NCBI GenBank assembly: GCA_031763025.1
Contig: JASSKH010000005.1
Location: forward strand, 17,326,128 to 17,390,127
Length of the DNA stretch: 64,000 bases
Direction of reading: 5' to 3'
Source of the DNA: Macrocystis pyrifera
Lineage: Eukaryota; Sar; Phaeophyceae; Laminariales; Laminariaceae
In this document: piece by piece, positions 40,276 through 53,354 of the stretch
Position numbering within the stretch: the first letter of the stretch is position 1
How the letters are laid out: every line of letters begins with the position of its first letter
Translations under genes and position numbers: made by a program
Notes under the pieces: model-generated
What the model saw: the letters and a program-made list of their open reading frames with translations, nothing else
What the model was told of the DNA's origin: nothing
The model's database searches: none

Positions 40276-41454
40276 TAGGCGACGAGGCGGTGTCGCGGTC
40301 GCCAACGAATCTCACACTGCTGCTGCTACCTGGACGATGCTTTGTGCTTTGGGTGGTAGCGTGTTATTTTCCCTTGGTTCTTAGTCTTATGTACACCCTG
40401 TTGACGACGAGTAGTGGTGTTTTTCTTCTTTTTTTTTTTTTTTTTTTTTCCAGCTCGTTCTTTTCAAGTGTATTGCCACATCCCCTGCGGGGGGAGGGGG
40501 GCACGAAAGTTTGTTTTTCGTATTTTTTTCTCTTTCGATTTGTCTTATTTGTTTTTGTTTTTTTTCTTTGTTTCGTTTCGTTTCTCTATTTGAGGGAATG
40601 TGTACGTCGTGCCTGTCGTATCCAGTATGGTGACATGGCATCGCATTGCCCACTGTGCCTGCTGCATACGTGGCAACGTAGTATCTCTGTGGCGTAGTTT
40701 TGTGACCTTATAACTTGTATCTCTTCCAGGATTGAAGAATCGGCACGGACACTGGTTGTGCTGGATGTCGACGGATAGAAAGAACGGTTTAATGTGAAGA
40801 ACACACACACATTCATTTCGGCCAGCCAGCCAACGGATCTACTGGTATCTACTGTATATATGTGCATGCGTTGTTTTCGGCATGTGGCAATCGTTGTAAG
40901 GCAGGCAGGCACGTCGGCGACCCGTTGGGCCCCAATTTGTTTCTGGGTCTGTCACTTTGAAGGTTCAAGTGTTGTAATGGTACTTATGTCGATAAAACAA
41001 ACGATATCCATACGGCTGTGTGTTGTATCGCAGGCCTACGAAGTACGAGCAGAGCCATCCATTTCTTTGCTCTCGAGTGACGCAAGCACATGGCTATATG
41101 CCACGATTGAATCGGGTACGGTATGATACATCCTTGCCAGTACCTCCCACGTACGTTCTACCAGTATACTGCTGCTTAGTTGTGGACTCAGAAACAAAAA
41201 AATGCACTGCGTACGAGTACGGCTGTTTGTCTGAAGTGGAAAAAATGCGACACCGGTCGACTACAAGGTAAATATCTATACTTGGTATAAACCAGGCATC
41301 TACATAGTATCCCATCGACACCTTGCAAGTACACCAAGCGCACCTACACCTAGCCTGCCCAACAACAAGAGAGTGGCCCGATACCCCTTACAACTGAGCA
41401 CGTAGCGGTACTAAGAGGACCCACTTCTGGGTCGGGGATGGGGTCCCGTTTCTT

Positions 41455-41930
41455 TCAGGCGGAAATAACCCCATCGGTCATGGAAGCCAAAGGCTCCCCT
41501 CCCCCCCTACCTCTGCGACTCCCACCACCACGCACGCTAGACGCGCTTGACTTCCCATATTTACGGGTAGAGGTGCACATACCGTATTAAAAATAAAATA
41601 CATGATACCAAAGAAAATAAAATGTACCTGGTTCCGCAAAATATGTGAGCCTTCCGTGAAACTCGACGAGACAGCCTGAACCACAAACCGTCCACCCACC
41701 CAACCAAAGCGAGACGTCAAAAAGACGTCATGAACAACCACCGTCATAAAAACTTCCTACCTTCGTTCGATAAACTCCGGCCTGCTCATCCAACGCAAAA
41801 CATAACACAATACAAATAGAAGAGTGCCCCTCGCTTCTCCGACGCAGAAACACAGCACACCATAGTACACACCGACCACTGCCACAACGGCAACTGCTTC
41901 GCGCGCAAAGTCCATTCTAACAATCGACAT
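41455..41930 (-). CDS. Small two-helix membrane protein, three exons
   Basis: Exons 41761-41930, 41628-41675 and 41455-41545 join with GTAGGAAG and GTACATTT donors and matching phases to 102 residues ending at TGA. The two introns are short (85 and 82 bp), unlike other genes here. The first exon has two hydrophobic stretches (AVAVVAVVGVYYGVLCFCVG and TLLFVLCYVL); the tail is Gly/Arg-rich (RGGGSRRGRGGG). No family was recognised. It is a separate gene from the C2 gene, whose stop lies 0.9 kb upstream. The third exon's acceptor is the weakest part. Confidence 0.4.
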
Positions 41931-42628
41931 CGCTAAACTCAGAAAGCGTCGAACTGACCGACCCACGGGAGAAAAAACGAGGTCGACCGCAACCCCCGAT
42001 CGTACATAGCTCTACCGTTTGTCGCCCTCTCGTCGGCCCTTAACCCTACCCTAAACGACGCAGTACCGCCACAATATAGTACAAAAACCCAGGCCACCTC
42101 CGAACCACGTCTTTCTCCGCCGCTACAATAGCAGCGCTCACAACCACGCCCCAAATAATTAAAGTACAGCTGCAAGACAGGCGGTGCCCGAACCAAGTCA
42201 TGGAGCCCCCCTGCCCCTTCCAGGATTAATGTCTTCGTTTTATCCCCGCTTCAATCCCCTTACCACCTCCCATCTCCCCTGATCCCAAAACCGGTATCAA
42301 GCGGTCAGTCGGTTTGCGGGTGGGTGGGTGTTTGGGTGGAAGGGTAAGCCACCACCCGTCGAGGGAAAAAAACAAGCGCCCCTTTGGAACTCCGTACCCT
42401 TGAACCCATCAGCCCCTCTTACGAGTGCCAAAATAAAAGCGGATAGCTTAGTAGGAACAACAATAGCGCTCAAAAGTCGTACACATTCCCGGCCAGCCGA
42501 CAACGTGGCAGAATAAAAACAGTCGAAATGAAAAAAAAAACATTGACCGAGGAATAAAATCACCATCGCTTGCTCGCTCGCTTCCAGAGGAACCCCTCCC
42601 CTCCTCCCTTCTCCAATGCCGTCCTCAG

Positions 42629-42918
42629 GCCCTACCCTACGGGTAAGCTTACAAAGTAAGCCAATATACGGTCCGTTGGTACACCGTAAGCCAGTATACG
42701 GTATACCAAATACTGGTACAAGCTTAAACGTTAAGGCTAGGCCTGCGCCTGATAAGATCAGCGTCGATGTCCACCTCGCAGGTCCTACTCTACGGGTAAG
42801 CTTACAAAATAAGCCAACATACGGTACACCAGCATACTCTACGCCAGTACACGGTATATCTGATATAAGCTTAAACGATAAGGCTGGGCCTGCGCCTGAT
42901 AAGATCAGCGTCGATCTT
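42629..42918 (-). repeat. Tandem duplication over the 3' end of the C2 gene
   Basis: Units 42629-42771 and 42781-42918 share CTACGGGTAAGCTTACAAA, GTATACGGTATA-type repeats and CGCCTGATAAGATCAGCGTC. The right unit contains the real last 15 codons and stop. The left unit keeps a parallel reading, DADLIRRRPSLNV-stop. Confidence 0.75.
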
Positions 42919-43143
42919 CAGCCTGCCTTGCCCGTCGCTCAGCTCGAACCACCCCCCCACCTCTCCCTTCTCCTGCGTCCCCGCCGTCGAAATACCTGCT
43001 AGGGGCAACTCCACGTGTCCCAACTCTAGATCGTCCCGCAGCTTTTGCTTTCCGATCACCCGGAGCGAGAGCTGCGCATCTACAAGGGTGCCTGTGGAGA
43101 TGACAAACGTAAGTGGCTCGTTCCACTTCGGGTCGCAAGTGTT
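42871..43143 (-). CDS. C2-protein gene, exon p (second half of C2 domain and stop)
   Basis: The exon has 90 codons plus stop after a TTCCTCAG acceptor. It encodes NTCDPKWNEPLTFVIS, LRVIGKQKLRDDLELGHVEL and GGWFELSDGQGRLKIDADLI. Joined to exon o it completes a C2 fold; the last 13 or so residues run past the domain. Confidence 0.92.
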   Translation of the reverse strand, partial: NTCDPKWNEPLTFVISTGTLVDAQLSLRVIGKQKLRDDLELGHVELPLAGISTAGTQEKGEVGGWFELSDGQGRLKIDADLIRRRPSLIV

Positions 43144-43798
43144 CTGAGGAACAACGTAGCATTTTATTTCGGCGGGGGCAAGGGGATGGGAACATAAGAG
43201 GGGAGAGAAAGCGGGGGAAGGGGATTGGGCGGCGGCGGGGGGGGGGGGGGGGGGGGGGGGGTGTACTCATTATCGTGCATGGCCGTAGTCGTATGACCAT
43301 TGGGGGGGGGGGGGTACTCATTATCATGCATGGCCGTAGTCGTATGATATAGACCCTCGCATCCCTACAATGCCGGGACGGAGCACGTCGGGTTTTCACC
43401 GACCAGGTAGGCATTGCTTGCACCAAGCGCGAAGCGCCGTGAAATGTTGTGCGAGTCGCATGAAGGGTGAGCTGCATCCTACTAAGAACCGCTTTCGAGG
43501 CGGATTTTCTTGCATATGGATGACAGCATCAATTGATTGATTTAATTTCTGGTGTGGCCACTTCCAGAGACAGCAATGGGTTTACTATGTAACTGCTACG
43601 TGATACGATCATCCCGCTTGTGCGCACTAGAGGCTATCCCCGCACAAAAATGATCTAACTCGACCGCTAGCCTTGGTAACCGCCAAAAAAAAAAAAAACG
43701 GTACCCTCGCTGTCTAGCTCACGCAGTGAGAGGCGTATTTTACAGCGTCGTCGCCAACCGACGCCAACCCAACCTATATACACAAGGTATTTAATATA

Positions 43799-43831
<33 letters not shown>

Positions 43832-46800
43832 CGAACTTCAATGTTTTCCCTTGGAGCACGATGATCGCCTTAACCCGTTTCGGGTGAAAACTATTACGGG
43901 GGACCATAGTAAATAGGACCTACGATACATATAAAAAACCTATATATTGCCCCATTTTTCCTAACAATATTTGGTCCTATTTACTATGGTCTCCCGTAAT
44001 AGTCAGAAGTTAACACGTGACTGTAGTTCTAAAGGTGTTAAGGCCGGACAGGGCGGCTTATTGATTGTTGCTTGCGGCTGATTACATGGTTAGATACTGT
44101 AGCTGGCCGTTAAGACCCGACTACACCTGGTGCATAGACTACCTTGCTAGCTGCTAAGCTTACGGGGTGAATGTGATATGAGTAGAGCACTCATGGGCTA
44201 TAGATATAGATAATACGTTGCAGTCTTGTAGTCTCACGAATACGAGAATAATCCAAAGAATGGATTAACCCGGCGGATATTCCGTTAGTTGAGAGTAACG
44301 TTCTCTTAGGAATGTTCCCTAGGGCGGAAAACCCCTTAGACGAGAGTAATGTTCCTTAACGCAGATAGGACCACGAAGTGAGATATTCTTATATTAGCAG
44401 AAGAACGATCGGTAGCCATAGGAAAGTTCTGTAGGCGTACATCAGATAAGAGGAATTTAGGAGAGCTTGTGGCGTGGGGTGGGACGAGTATATCTGGGCG
44501 TCGAGTCCCGCCCCCCTACCTCTCACTTCTCTACCAGAGCACCTCCTCAGCTCTCGCCATCAATAAGAAGATCTAAATCAGAAGAAGCGAAGCACTGCTT
44601 TCCAGCTGCCAGAACAACCTGCGGTCCTTACCACTACCCTAGAGCGGTCTCCGCATCACATGAACATGGAGCTGAATGGTGTACGAGTCGGATTTTCCGG
44701 AAGCGCTACAGAGCATGTAACAGATGCAAAACACTACTGCCTGTAGTTATTGGCCAAATAGCAGCCGATTTTCTTGATTGAGAATTGCCTTTCCGTTGTT
44801 TAGTAAGAGATGCATTTCCCCCACAGTCGAAGTTTACATTATACATATATATCAGGTATCTGGTAATCATGTGTAACAGCTGTCGATCACACTAATCAAA
44901 AAAAAAAAATCAGCATAGGCAGTCTCGAGATATCGAAATCCAAGAAAGTCGGGAAAGAATATGGGGGTTCGCCGCTAAACACAAAAAATAATTTTATCCC
45001 CTGTTTTACGGGTCTGTCAAGGCTGATTTGATTTTGTTCCGTGGAATCGATATCTATCATCAACGCATATATATTCTACTGCAGTTAGCCATTGGAAAGT
45101 CGCCCAAAAACTGGCCTCGAGAAAAGTGAAAGTGCAACCCGATGAGCAATGCCATGGCTTGCGTATTCGATAATTTGTGAAAAAACACTAACGATATTCC
45201 AGCGATATCGATAATTGATACTTGATGTCGATAGTTGATACTTGATATCGATAATTGATACTTGATATCGATAATTGATACTTGATATCGATAGTTGATA
45301 CTTGATATCGATAATTGATACTTGATATCGATAATTGATACTTGATATCGATAATTGATACTTGATATCGACAACTGATACTTGATATCGATAATTGATC
45401 ATTGCTCAGTTGAGGAGAGCCGTGGGTCAGAAAACGTTTTGGCCGAAAAGTGCAGCCCCTGTGCATTCTGAGGGACAACGCTCAGGAAAGTTGGATAACT
45501 ACAGTAAGAAGACCTGTGCTATGGTGCCATGGAAAGCCCTTTGGAGACGTGCTTCGATAGGGGTATATAGTACTTAGCACCTCCTTTTTATGAGGATCCC
45601 CGCTTGCGGAGCTCTATGCTATTACTACTATTTCTACTATTGCTACCGTTGATAAGTCACCTCAACGACCGAACTTGTTTTTTTTTTTCAAGCAGAAGCT
45701 AAAACTGTCGATTTTCCTGCTACCAGGTATTAGTTAAGAATTAAGTAAATGTATTTCTGATGAGAACGATGATCGAACTTGAGACTTGTAGTTCAATCAC
45801 AGTCAAAATGGCACCTACTGTAGCGACACTACTGATTCACTACCATATAACACACGGGTGATAAGATAACACCCCCCCGTAACACACGGGTGGTAAGATA
45901 ACGCACCGTATCACACTAGGGTGATACTATAACATAACGTATCACACTAGGGTGATAATATCACACACGGTATCACACCAGGGTGATAAGATAACACACC
46001 GTATCACACTGGGTGATAAGATAACCCACGGTATCACACTAGGGTGATAAGATAACACACCGTATCACACTGGGTGATAAGATAACACATCGTATCACAC
46101 CAGGGTGATAAGATAACACCCCCTATCACACTAGGGTGATAACAAGATAACGCATCCCCACGAACAAATTTCGAAGCTGATCTTCTCGACAACTTCTCGA
46201 CAATGAACGGGGAAGGTGGTGCAAACACCGAGCGATGAATTTATGGAGAAGCTCCGTCGAGATATTTCCAAACCCCCAAAAACATCTTGTGCATGCCTCC
46301 CTTAAGGCATAGTCTGGAGAAAGTCGGCTCGGAAATTCGTCAGCCTTAACACTTGAAGGACCGCTGTCCCGTTTCGGGGATAAACCGCTCAAATTCAAAG
46401 TATTACGGGGGACCATAGTAAATAGGACCAAATATTGTTATTAAAAATAGGTAAATATATACCTGGTAGTTTTTTTTATGTATACCATAGGTCCTATTAA
46501 CTATGGACCCCCGTAAGAGTTTATTCCCAAAACGAGACGGCGGTCGTACAAGGGTTTAGGCACGGTTTGAAGAAATTCGGCTCGTCGAGCGGGGAGTCCC
46601 TCAGAAAATATGAGGTACATCTACCTGTATCGTAGCGAGGATGGCCTCAAGGTAGCAAGGGTAGCAAGGGAATACCCTACCCTATGAATAGCACGGCCAT
46701 CTTAACATGCAGCGCGTGTTTATCTAACCTTCTAACCTTCTAACCTTCTAACCTTCTAACCTTCTAACCTTTCTCAGCGTTGTCCTGTTTTCGCGCGCCC

Positions 46801-49800
46801 CCGCGGTTGTCAACAGTTCGGCGACGACGTACGAGTCTGTCTTCTTCAAAACAGCCACGTTGCGCAAGCCCTGCGCCTCGAGGATGGTCACACGGAGCAC
46901 CTGTTACACGATAACAAGTGACACGATAAGAAGTGACACGATAGATATAACATAAGATCGGCCGAAACAGAGCAAAAAAATAGAGGGGGCGGGGGGGGGG
47001 GGGGGTGTACTCATTATCGTGCATGGCCGAAGTTTATGTATGAGCATAGACCCTCGCATCCCTACATTGCCGAGACGGAGCACGTCGGGTTTTAAACCGA
47101 CCAGGCAGTCATTGCTTGCACCAAGCGCGAAGCGCCGTGAGGTGTTGGGCGAGTCGCATGAAGGGTGAGTACTCATCTGTTGCTGGCCTTTGTCATTTAT
47201 TTGACCATTGACCACGCATCCCTGTCCAGACGGAGAACTCACTGTTCCTACTCCTAATAGAGACACCTGCAATATTTGGGCGTTCATTATCTTATTTCCA
47301 ACTTTTACATTAAAACGTTTTGCCTACGCACACCATCCCCTTCCTGTTTTTTTGGGGGGGAGGGAGGCTCGTTAAACGTTTAAGCGGCAGCAGCGCGTGG
47401 TCACTAAACGTGATCACCTACATAAATAGTAATAGAAAATGTTCAGGACCAATTAAACGGAGAACTAAAAAAAGGCGAGGAAATAACAATGTGTTGAAAA
47501 ATAAAGAATTGCTCGTACGAGCATCATACAAGGAACGGACGATTAATCAAGGAGGAAACGGCGCGCAGCAAAACCTTGCCGCTCGTGGCGAGGCCAACTC
47601 TTGAACACGGCAACAGCAGCAGGACCTCCCGCAACTACCACAGCCGCCTAATCATCCGCATTCACTCAAGCAAACGCATCTATTAACACTACTGCTGCCG
47701 TGATGGATATCGAACGAGAAATGGAGTTCGATACGGTATATCGATAGATGAAAAAAGTAAAATCGATCTAATTTTGACAAACGAAAAAACAAATCGATCG
47801 TACGATATCCATAAACGAAAAAAAAAACGATCTACCTGGTATAATAAAAAAAAAATACCAGGTAGACACGATATCGATAAACGAAAAACAAAGTCCACTT
47901 CTATGCGTCGAAGCGTTTCATTCACATCATCAAGCAGAAATACGGGGAATTTAGGGGATGGAGGGGCAAAAACACGTTCGCTGCGATACATCAAAACTTC
48001 GATATTTTGTTTCGATATTTTCGATAGAAAATCCGACATATCAAAACTTTCAACACGGTGCCCAACACAACATCACTTGAGCATCTACAGATCGGGGCAA
48101 GGTCGATGTGACCACCACTACCGCCACCACACGCCTTCCAAGACCCAAGACCCAAGACCCAATACCCAACCCACAAAACCACGCACCCCGCGGCAGCTCT
48201 TACAGCTGCACACATCTCACCGTCTGGGGCCCGGCGTTGTCCACCCCAACCCCCGACATCACCACCGCCGCCCCATCCCCCTTCCCGCTCCCCTTCGGTC
48301 GGGCTCCAAAAGGCGACGCCTTCCTCAGCCCCTTCTTCAACTTGGCCACCCCTTTCTTAACACCCCCCCCCTCCCCGCACCACCACCGCCTCCTGCCCCG
48401 AGGGCAATTCCGAGGCCCCCACTCCCCGCAAACGAAAGCCCACGCTTCGTCCACCCCCCACTCTCCCGCCCCCTCCCCCTCCCTTGTCACCGCCGCCGCT
48501 AGGCACAGAGGGTTTTCCATCTCCCCCGCCGCTCGACTTGTTGGAGGCGGGGTTAGGGGCCGTGGACTGTCTGCGACCGTCGGAGGCCCTGGAGAGGACG
48601 GTCGGGGCGACTAGGGGTGCCGGGTCCGCCCGGAGCGCGGAGAGCGGGCGCCGGAATACGCGGTGAAACGGCTCGATCTGTCAGCGTTGCGGTGCGTTAC
48701 AGTGCGGTGCGTTACAGTGCGGTGTAGCGTATAAAGTGCGGTGGTGTGACGCAGTGCGGTCCAGTACAGTACGGTGCGGTGTAGCGAATATAGTGCGGTG
48801 TGGGGCACTGTGGTGTCGCGTATGTGCGGTGTAGCGTAAGTGCGGTGTAGCGTATATAGTGCGGTGTGGGGCAGTGCGGTCCAGTACAGTGCGGTGCGGT
48901 GTAAGCGTATACAGTGCGGTGTTTGCAGCGTGGTCTACTCACAGTGCAGTGCGGTCGCGGTACAGTGCGGTTTGGCGTAAGTGCGGTGGGGTGTGGCGAA
49001 AGCGTGGCGTGGTACAGAGAGACAAACAGCGCACGACTACGGTGAGTAAGCAGGAAAACACGAAATGGGTAAGTAAGAAAATGGAACACAACAAAAGGGT
49101 AAAAGGGGTAGTGGGGGAGGGAGGGAGAAAAGGCGGGGGGGGGGGGGGGGGGGGGGTGCTCATGTCATGCATGGCCGTGGTCGTATGGATCATAGAACCT
49201 CGTATCCCTACGATGCTGGGACGGAACATGTCGAGATTTCACCTACCAGGCAGACATTGCTTGCACCAAGCGCGAAGCGCCAATAGGTGTTGGGCGAGTC
49301 GCATGAAAGGTGAGCTGCATCCTACCAAGCATATCCTAAGAACTGCTTTGCGAAGCGGACTTTCTTGCGTATGGATGGCAGCGTCAATGAGTCAATTGAT
49401 TCCTGCATGGCCGTAGTCGTGGGAGATCTAGGGAGAGAGAGAGAGCGGGGGCTGACGTTCCGTGCGAGAGCGTTCGTTCAGCGCAAGAAAGCGGACCGGC
49501 CACGTACGTATACACCTGGTACGCGATAGTCGCAGTTATCCCGCAAACAGCACAACAGCGTGATGGAAACATGTAACCATGCGCGTATTTCCACTGGGAC
49601 ACCAGATATAATCGTGTATCTCGTATCTGGTATCTCTACCATTAGCACCAGGTCTACTCGATAAAAATACCCCGAGCCTGAGCCGAAATTAAATACGCAA
49701 CGAGGAGAGGAAGATAGATACCCCGAGGAAGCAAAACGAATGGGAACTAAACAGTTTTTTCGTGTAAGCAAGCGGTCGAAAATCGAAAGGGGGGTTAAAA

Positions 49801-52800
49801 TTTTATCAGTTTCACAAACGAGGGAAGCGATTAATATGATGCAAATATCCTTCATACACGTGATGACACTGCGTTGTGCGACCACACGAAGAGACACCAA
49901 AATTCGTGAACTAAATAAAACACCGAGGACGGGGACGCTGCCTCCCCCCCCCCCCCCCTCCAGGTGACGCTGAGCTAGAGAGCAACAAAGGATACAAATT
50001 TATACGGCAGATACGAGTAAAGAGGCAGGCACACCCGAGGGGCAGATGTGAACGGTTTACCCATCCATCCTGAATTAGGGCCGTTTCCATCAATAAAGCG
50101 AACAAAATTACCCAATTCCAAGAAAGACCGAAGCATCTTAACACACGATTCCTGAGGTCGATTCCTGTGCGTTGTTTGCTTTCCGATTCGATTCCCGCTT
50201 TTCAGTCATTTTCAGGCTTTTTCGCTCGCAAAGCCACGGAGTCGGACCTGCGCTTCTCGGAATGACTCCACGTACTCTCCGAGAGGTGCGTAGCCCAAAA
50301 ATACGTTTCTCCGCCAGCGTAGATCGAATTATTGCCGATTCGCCTAATTCTGATGAAAAAAAAATGACGTAGCTCCAACTCCAAAATAGGTCTAACTTCG
50401 AACGAGGGACAGCTTCTTAAGAAATTTCGTCAGGCTATGCATCGCGGGCAAAAACTCGAGCTGTGTACGCCTCCGGAGAAGCGGCTTATTGACCTGGGTA
50501 CCCCTCGGAGAGACTCTGGACTCAATCCGACAAGTATATGGCTGATTCCCTCGGTTCATCGACCAGAAACGAACATAAACGTCAGAAAAGTCAAAACCGA
50601 ACCGAAGAAACAAAACAAACCGCATGTAGGAAACAGCCAAACAACTAACAACAGCAGCAGCAACAATCATGACAATTGAAAAAAAAAAAACGTGTTTTAA
50701 CGTCCAACACAAGAATTGTCACGTTTCTCGATATTTTGTCACGAACCGTATGCCATGGTATACTGGTGTCGCTTGGATTATATTTCCCGCCAGAAACGGC
50801 AAACATTATTTTTTTTTTTTCAAGCGCTCGTCAGAAACTGACCCTTCCTGTAGTTATGACCACTAATAGATACCAGTTACCTCAGCTGTGTCCGCCGTCA
50901 AAACCACGACGTCCCCGCCCATCCAATTGTCCTCTTCGGCCCACTTCGACACCCCCTCGGGCAAAATCTTCCGATCCGCCCGAAGGCACAGCATCATCTT
51001 AAGAGAGAGAACGGACGACGTGAGGTATCGCGCGCGCGAGAGAGAGAGAGAGGGCATTTGTGGCGACGCTACGACCGAGGCTCTGTACCCCCCCTCCCGC
51101 CTCCGGGAAGAAAGGACACAAGAAAAAAAGCGTAATTGCAGCACGGACGTCGAAGACCCAGGAACAACATGGTAGACCTATGGTACTAGTCTAGACACAG
51201 CAACAACAGGGTGGACCTACAGCAGTAGTTTAGACACATGATCTGTAGTTGCTGGCAGCGTATCTACACATTTTTCTCTACAGTGTCTCGACAGCAGTAT
51301 TTCTATCGCGGCAGCTAGTTCATATTAGAGTACACCAACAAGGGATTCCTACGGTGTGTAAGCTTACGCTATCAACAGCTCCACAGTAGCCACGCAGTAG
51401 GTCTAGAGTACGCTTGCAGTAGGTCTACAGTAGCTCCACAGGAGCTACGCAGTAGGTCGAGAGTACGCTTGCAGCAGGTCTACAAGAGCTCCACAGTAGC
51501 TACGCAGTAGGTCTAGAGTACGCTTGCAGTAGGTCCACAGTAGGTCCACAGTAACTACGCAGTAGCTCCGCAGTAGCCTACAGTACGTCTACGGTATGCC
51601 TACAGTACGTCTACAAGACTACGGGCGCCACCGACGTCACCGCCAACACCAACCGGCTCGGTGGGGCAGCAGCTTGCCTTACATTCCTTTAAAAAAAAAA
51701 GGTAACCGGTCGCTCACCTGCAAAGCGTGCTGCACAGATCGTTGGCAGTGAATGTGCTGCCGCAGCATGCCCGTGAAGACACCTGCAGAAAAAAAAAAAC
51801 GAAACGAAACCCAACAGACCGTCACGACGGACCAGTCGGTAAATAAGACGGACTACTCTTACCACCAACCAACTCTAGCACGCCTCTGATAGATCATCGG
51901 CAGATCGTACATATCATGATCTATCTATCTATCTACTGCAGATGATCTAGTTCATCACCTGTCGTTGTGAGAGGATTGTGCAGGATCTGCCTTACAGGGC
52001 AGATAGATCACACCCAGGAAACACGTTGCTAAAACTGTGCAGATTGTTTGGGTCCCACCAGGCAACATGAGCTAGATCATAGACAAGATCGGGAATAGAT
52101 GATCTATCTGCCTTCTAAGGGTGTAAACCATGAACTGTGGGAATCGATGGATCTACTGCAGATCATGATCTATCTGCCCGAGATGTGAACTATTGGCATG
52201 TCCAAAACCACGACATACCGCGGCGAGCGACGGGTCAGAAACCGCTGATCGATAACAACAGGCGCCGCCACATCACAGCAAGAGGAGAATGGGCGCCGCA
52301 CTGCGCTCGCGGAGAAGCAAGGAAAAACACACCCCCCCAACACCCCTGCCACCGCCGCCAGCACCAACACAAGCACACACAGCACCCCCATCGCCACCAA
52401 CACCCCCACCACCAACCCCGCTCACCCTCAAGCTCCGACGAAGGCACTTGGAGGAGCTTCAACAAATCGTCCAGGAAATCAAGCCGCCGCTCGTACATGC
52501 CCCCCCCGGCACTGCCCCCCCCCCCCGCCCCACCCACCCCGTCTTCGTCCCTCTCAATCGCACAAATCCTCAAAGCCTCCGCCAAAGTTTCGCGGCAGGC
52601 CGACAGCCGCAGCAGCTGCCCTTGATCCAGGGGCGGCTGTCCTGAAGCGGCGGCTCTGGCAAGGCCTTGCGCTGCCCACACCACGATGTGGTCGCATAGA
52701 CGCACGAGGACCTTGGAGCGTTCGGACGAGGCCATAGGGGGGGGGGGGGGGGGTGAGTGGACTCGATATCATGCATGGCGGTAGTCGTATGACCCTAGAC

Positions 52801-53316
52801 CCTCGCATCCCTACAGTGCCGGGACGGAGCACGTCGGGTTTGAACCGACCAGACAGACATTGCTTGCACCGAGCGCGAAGCGCCGTGAGGTGTCCGGCAA
52901 GTCATAAGAAGGGTGAGCTGCATCCTATCAACACTAAGAACCACTTACGAGGCGGACTTGCATATGGATGACAGCTTCAATGAGTTAATTAAATTTCAGG
53001 TGTGGCCACTTCCAGAGACAGCAATGGGAGTCCTACGTAAGTTCCTCTTGGGTGCCTTACCATAAACACTACCAGGTACGTGACACGATCAATTCCCCTT
53101 GTACAGAGAAAAGGTTCTCCACCCCGCACAAACGATCGAACTCGACCACCAGCAGTGACCGACCGCCAGAACCCCCCCCGCCCAAAAAAAAACGGTACCC
53201 TGTTTTAGCTCAAGTAGTGAGCTGCATGTTTCACAGTGTCGTTGCCAACCGACGCCAACCCAACCTATACATACTATGTCCTTCCTGGCGGGGGGGGGGG
53301 GGGGGGGGGGGGGGGT

Positions 53317-53354
<38 letters not shown>

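Noticed and set aside
45060-45478. Three minus-strand frames rich in SIN(Y)RYQV-type units
   Set aside because: Direct products of the 20-bp tandem array.
45846-46152. CRISPR-like regular spacing
   Set aside because: Units are contiguous without unique spacers and the context is eukaryotic; it is a minisatellite.
49478-49900. 140-codon minus-strand frame
   Set aside because: No splice borders, domain or protein-like composition; it lies in an intron of the C2 gene.
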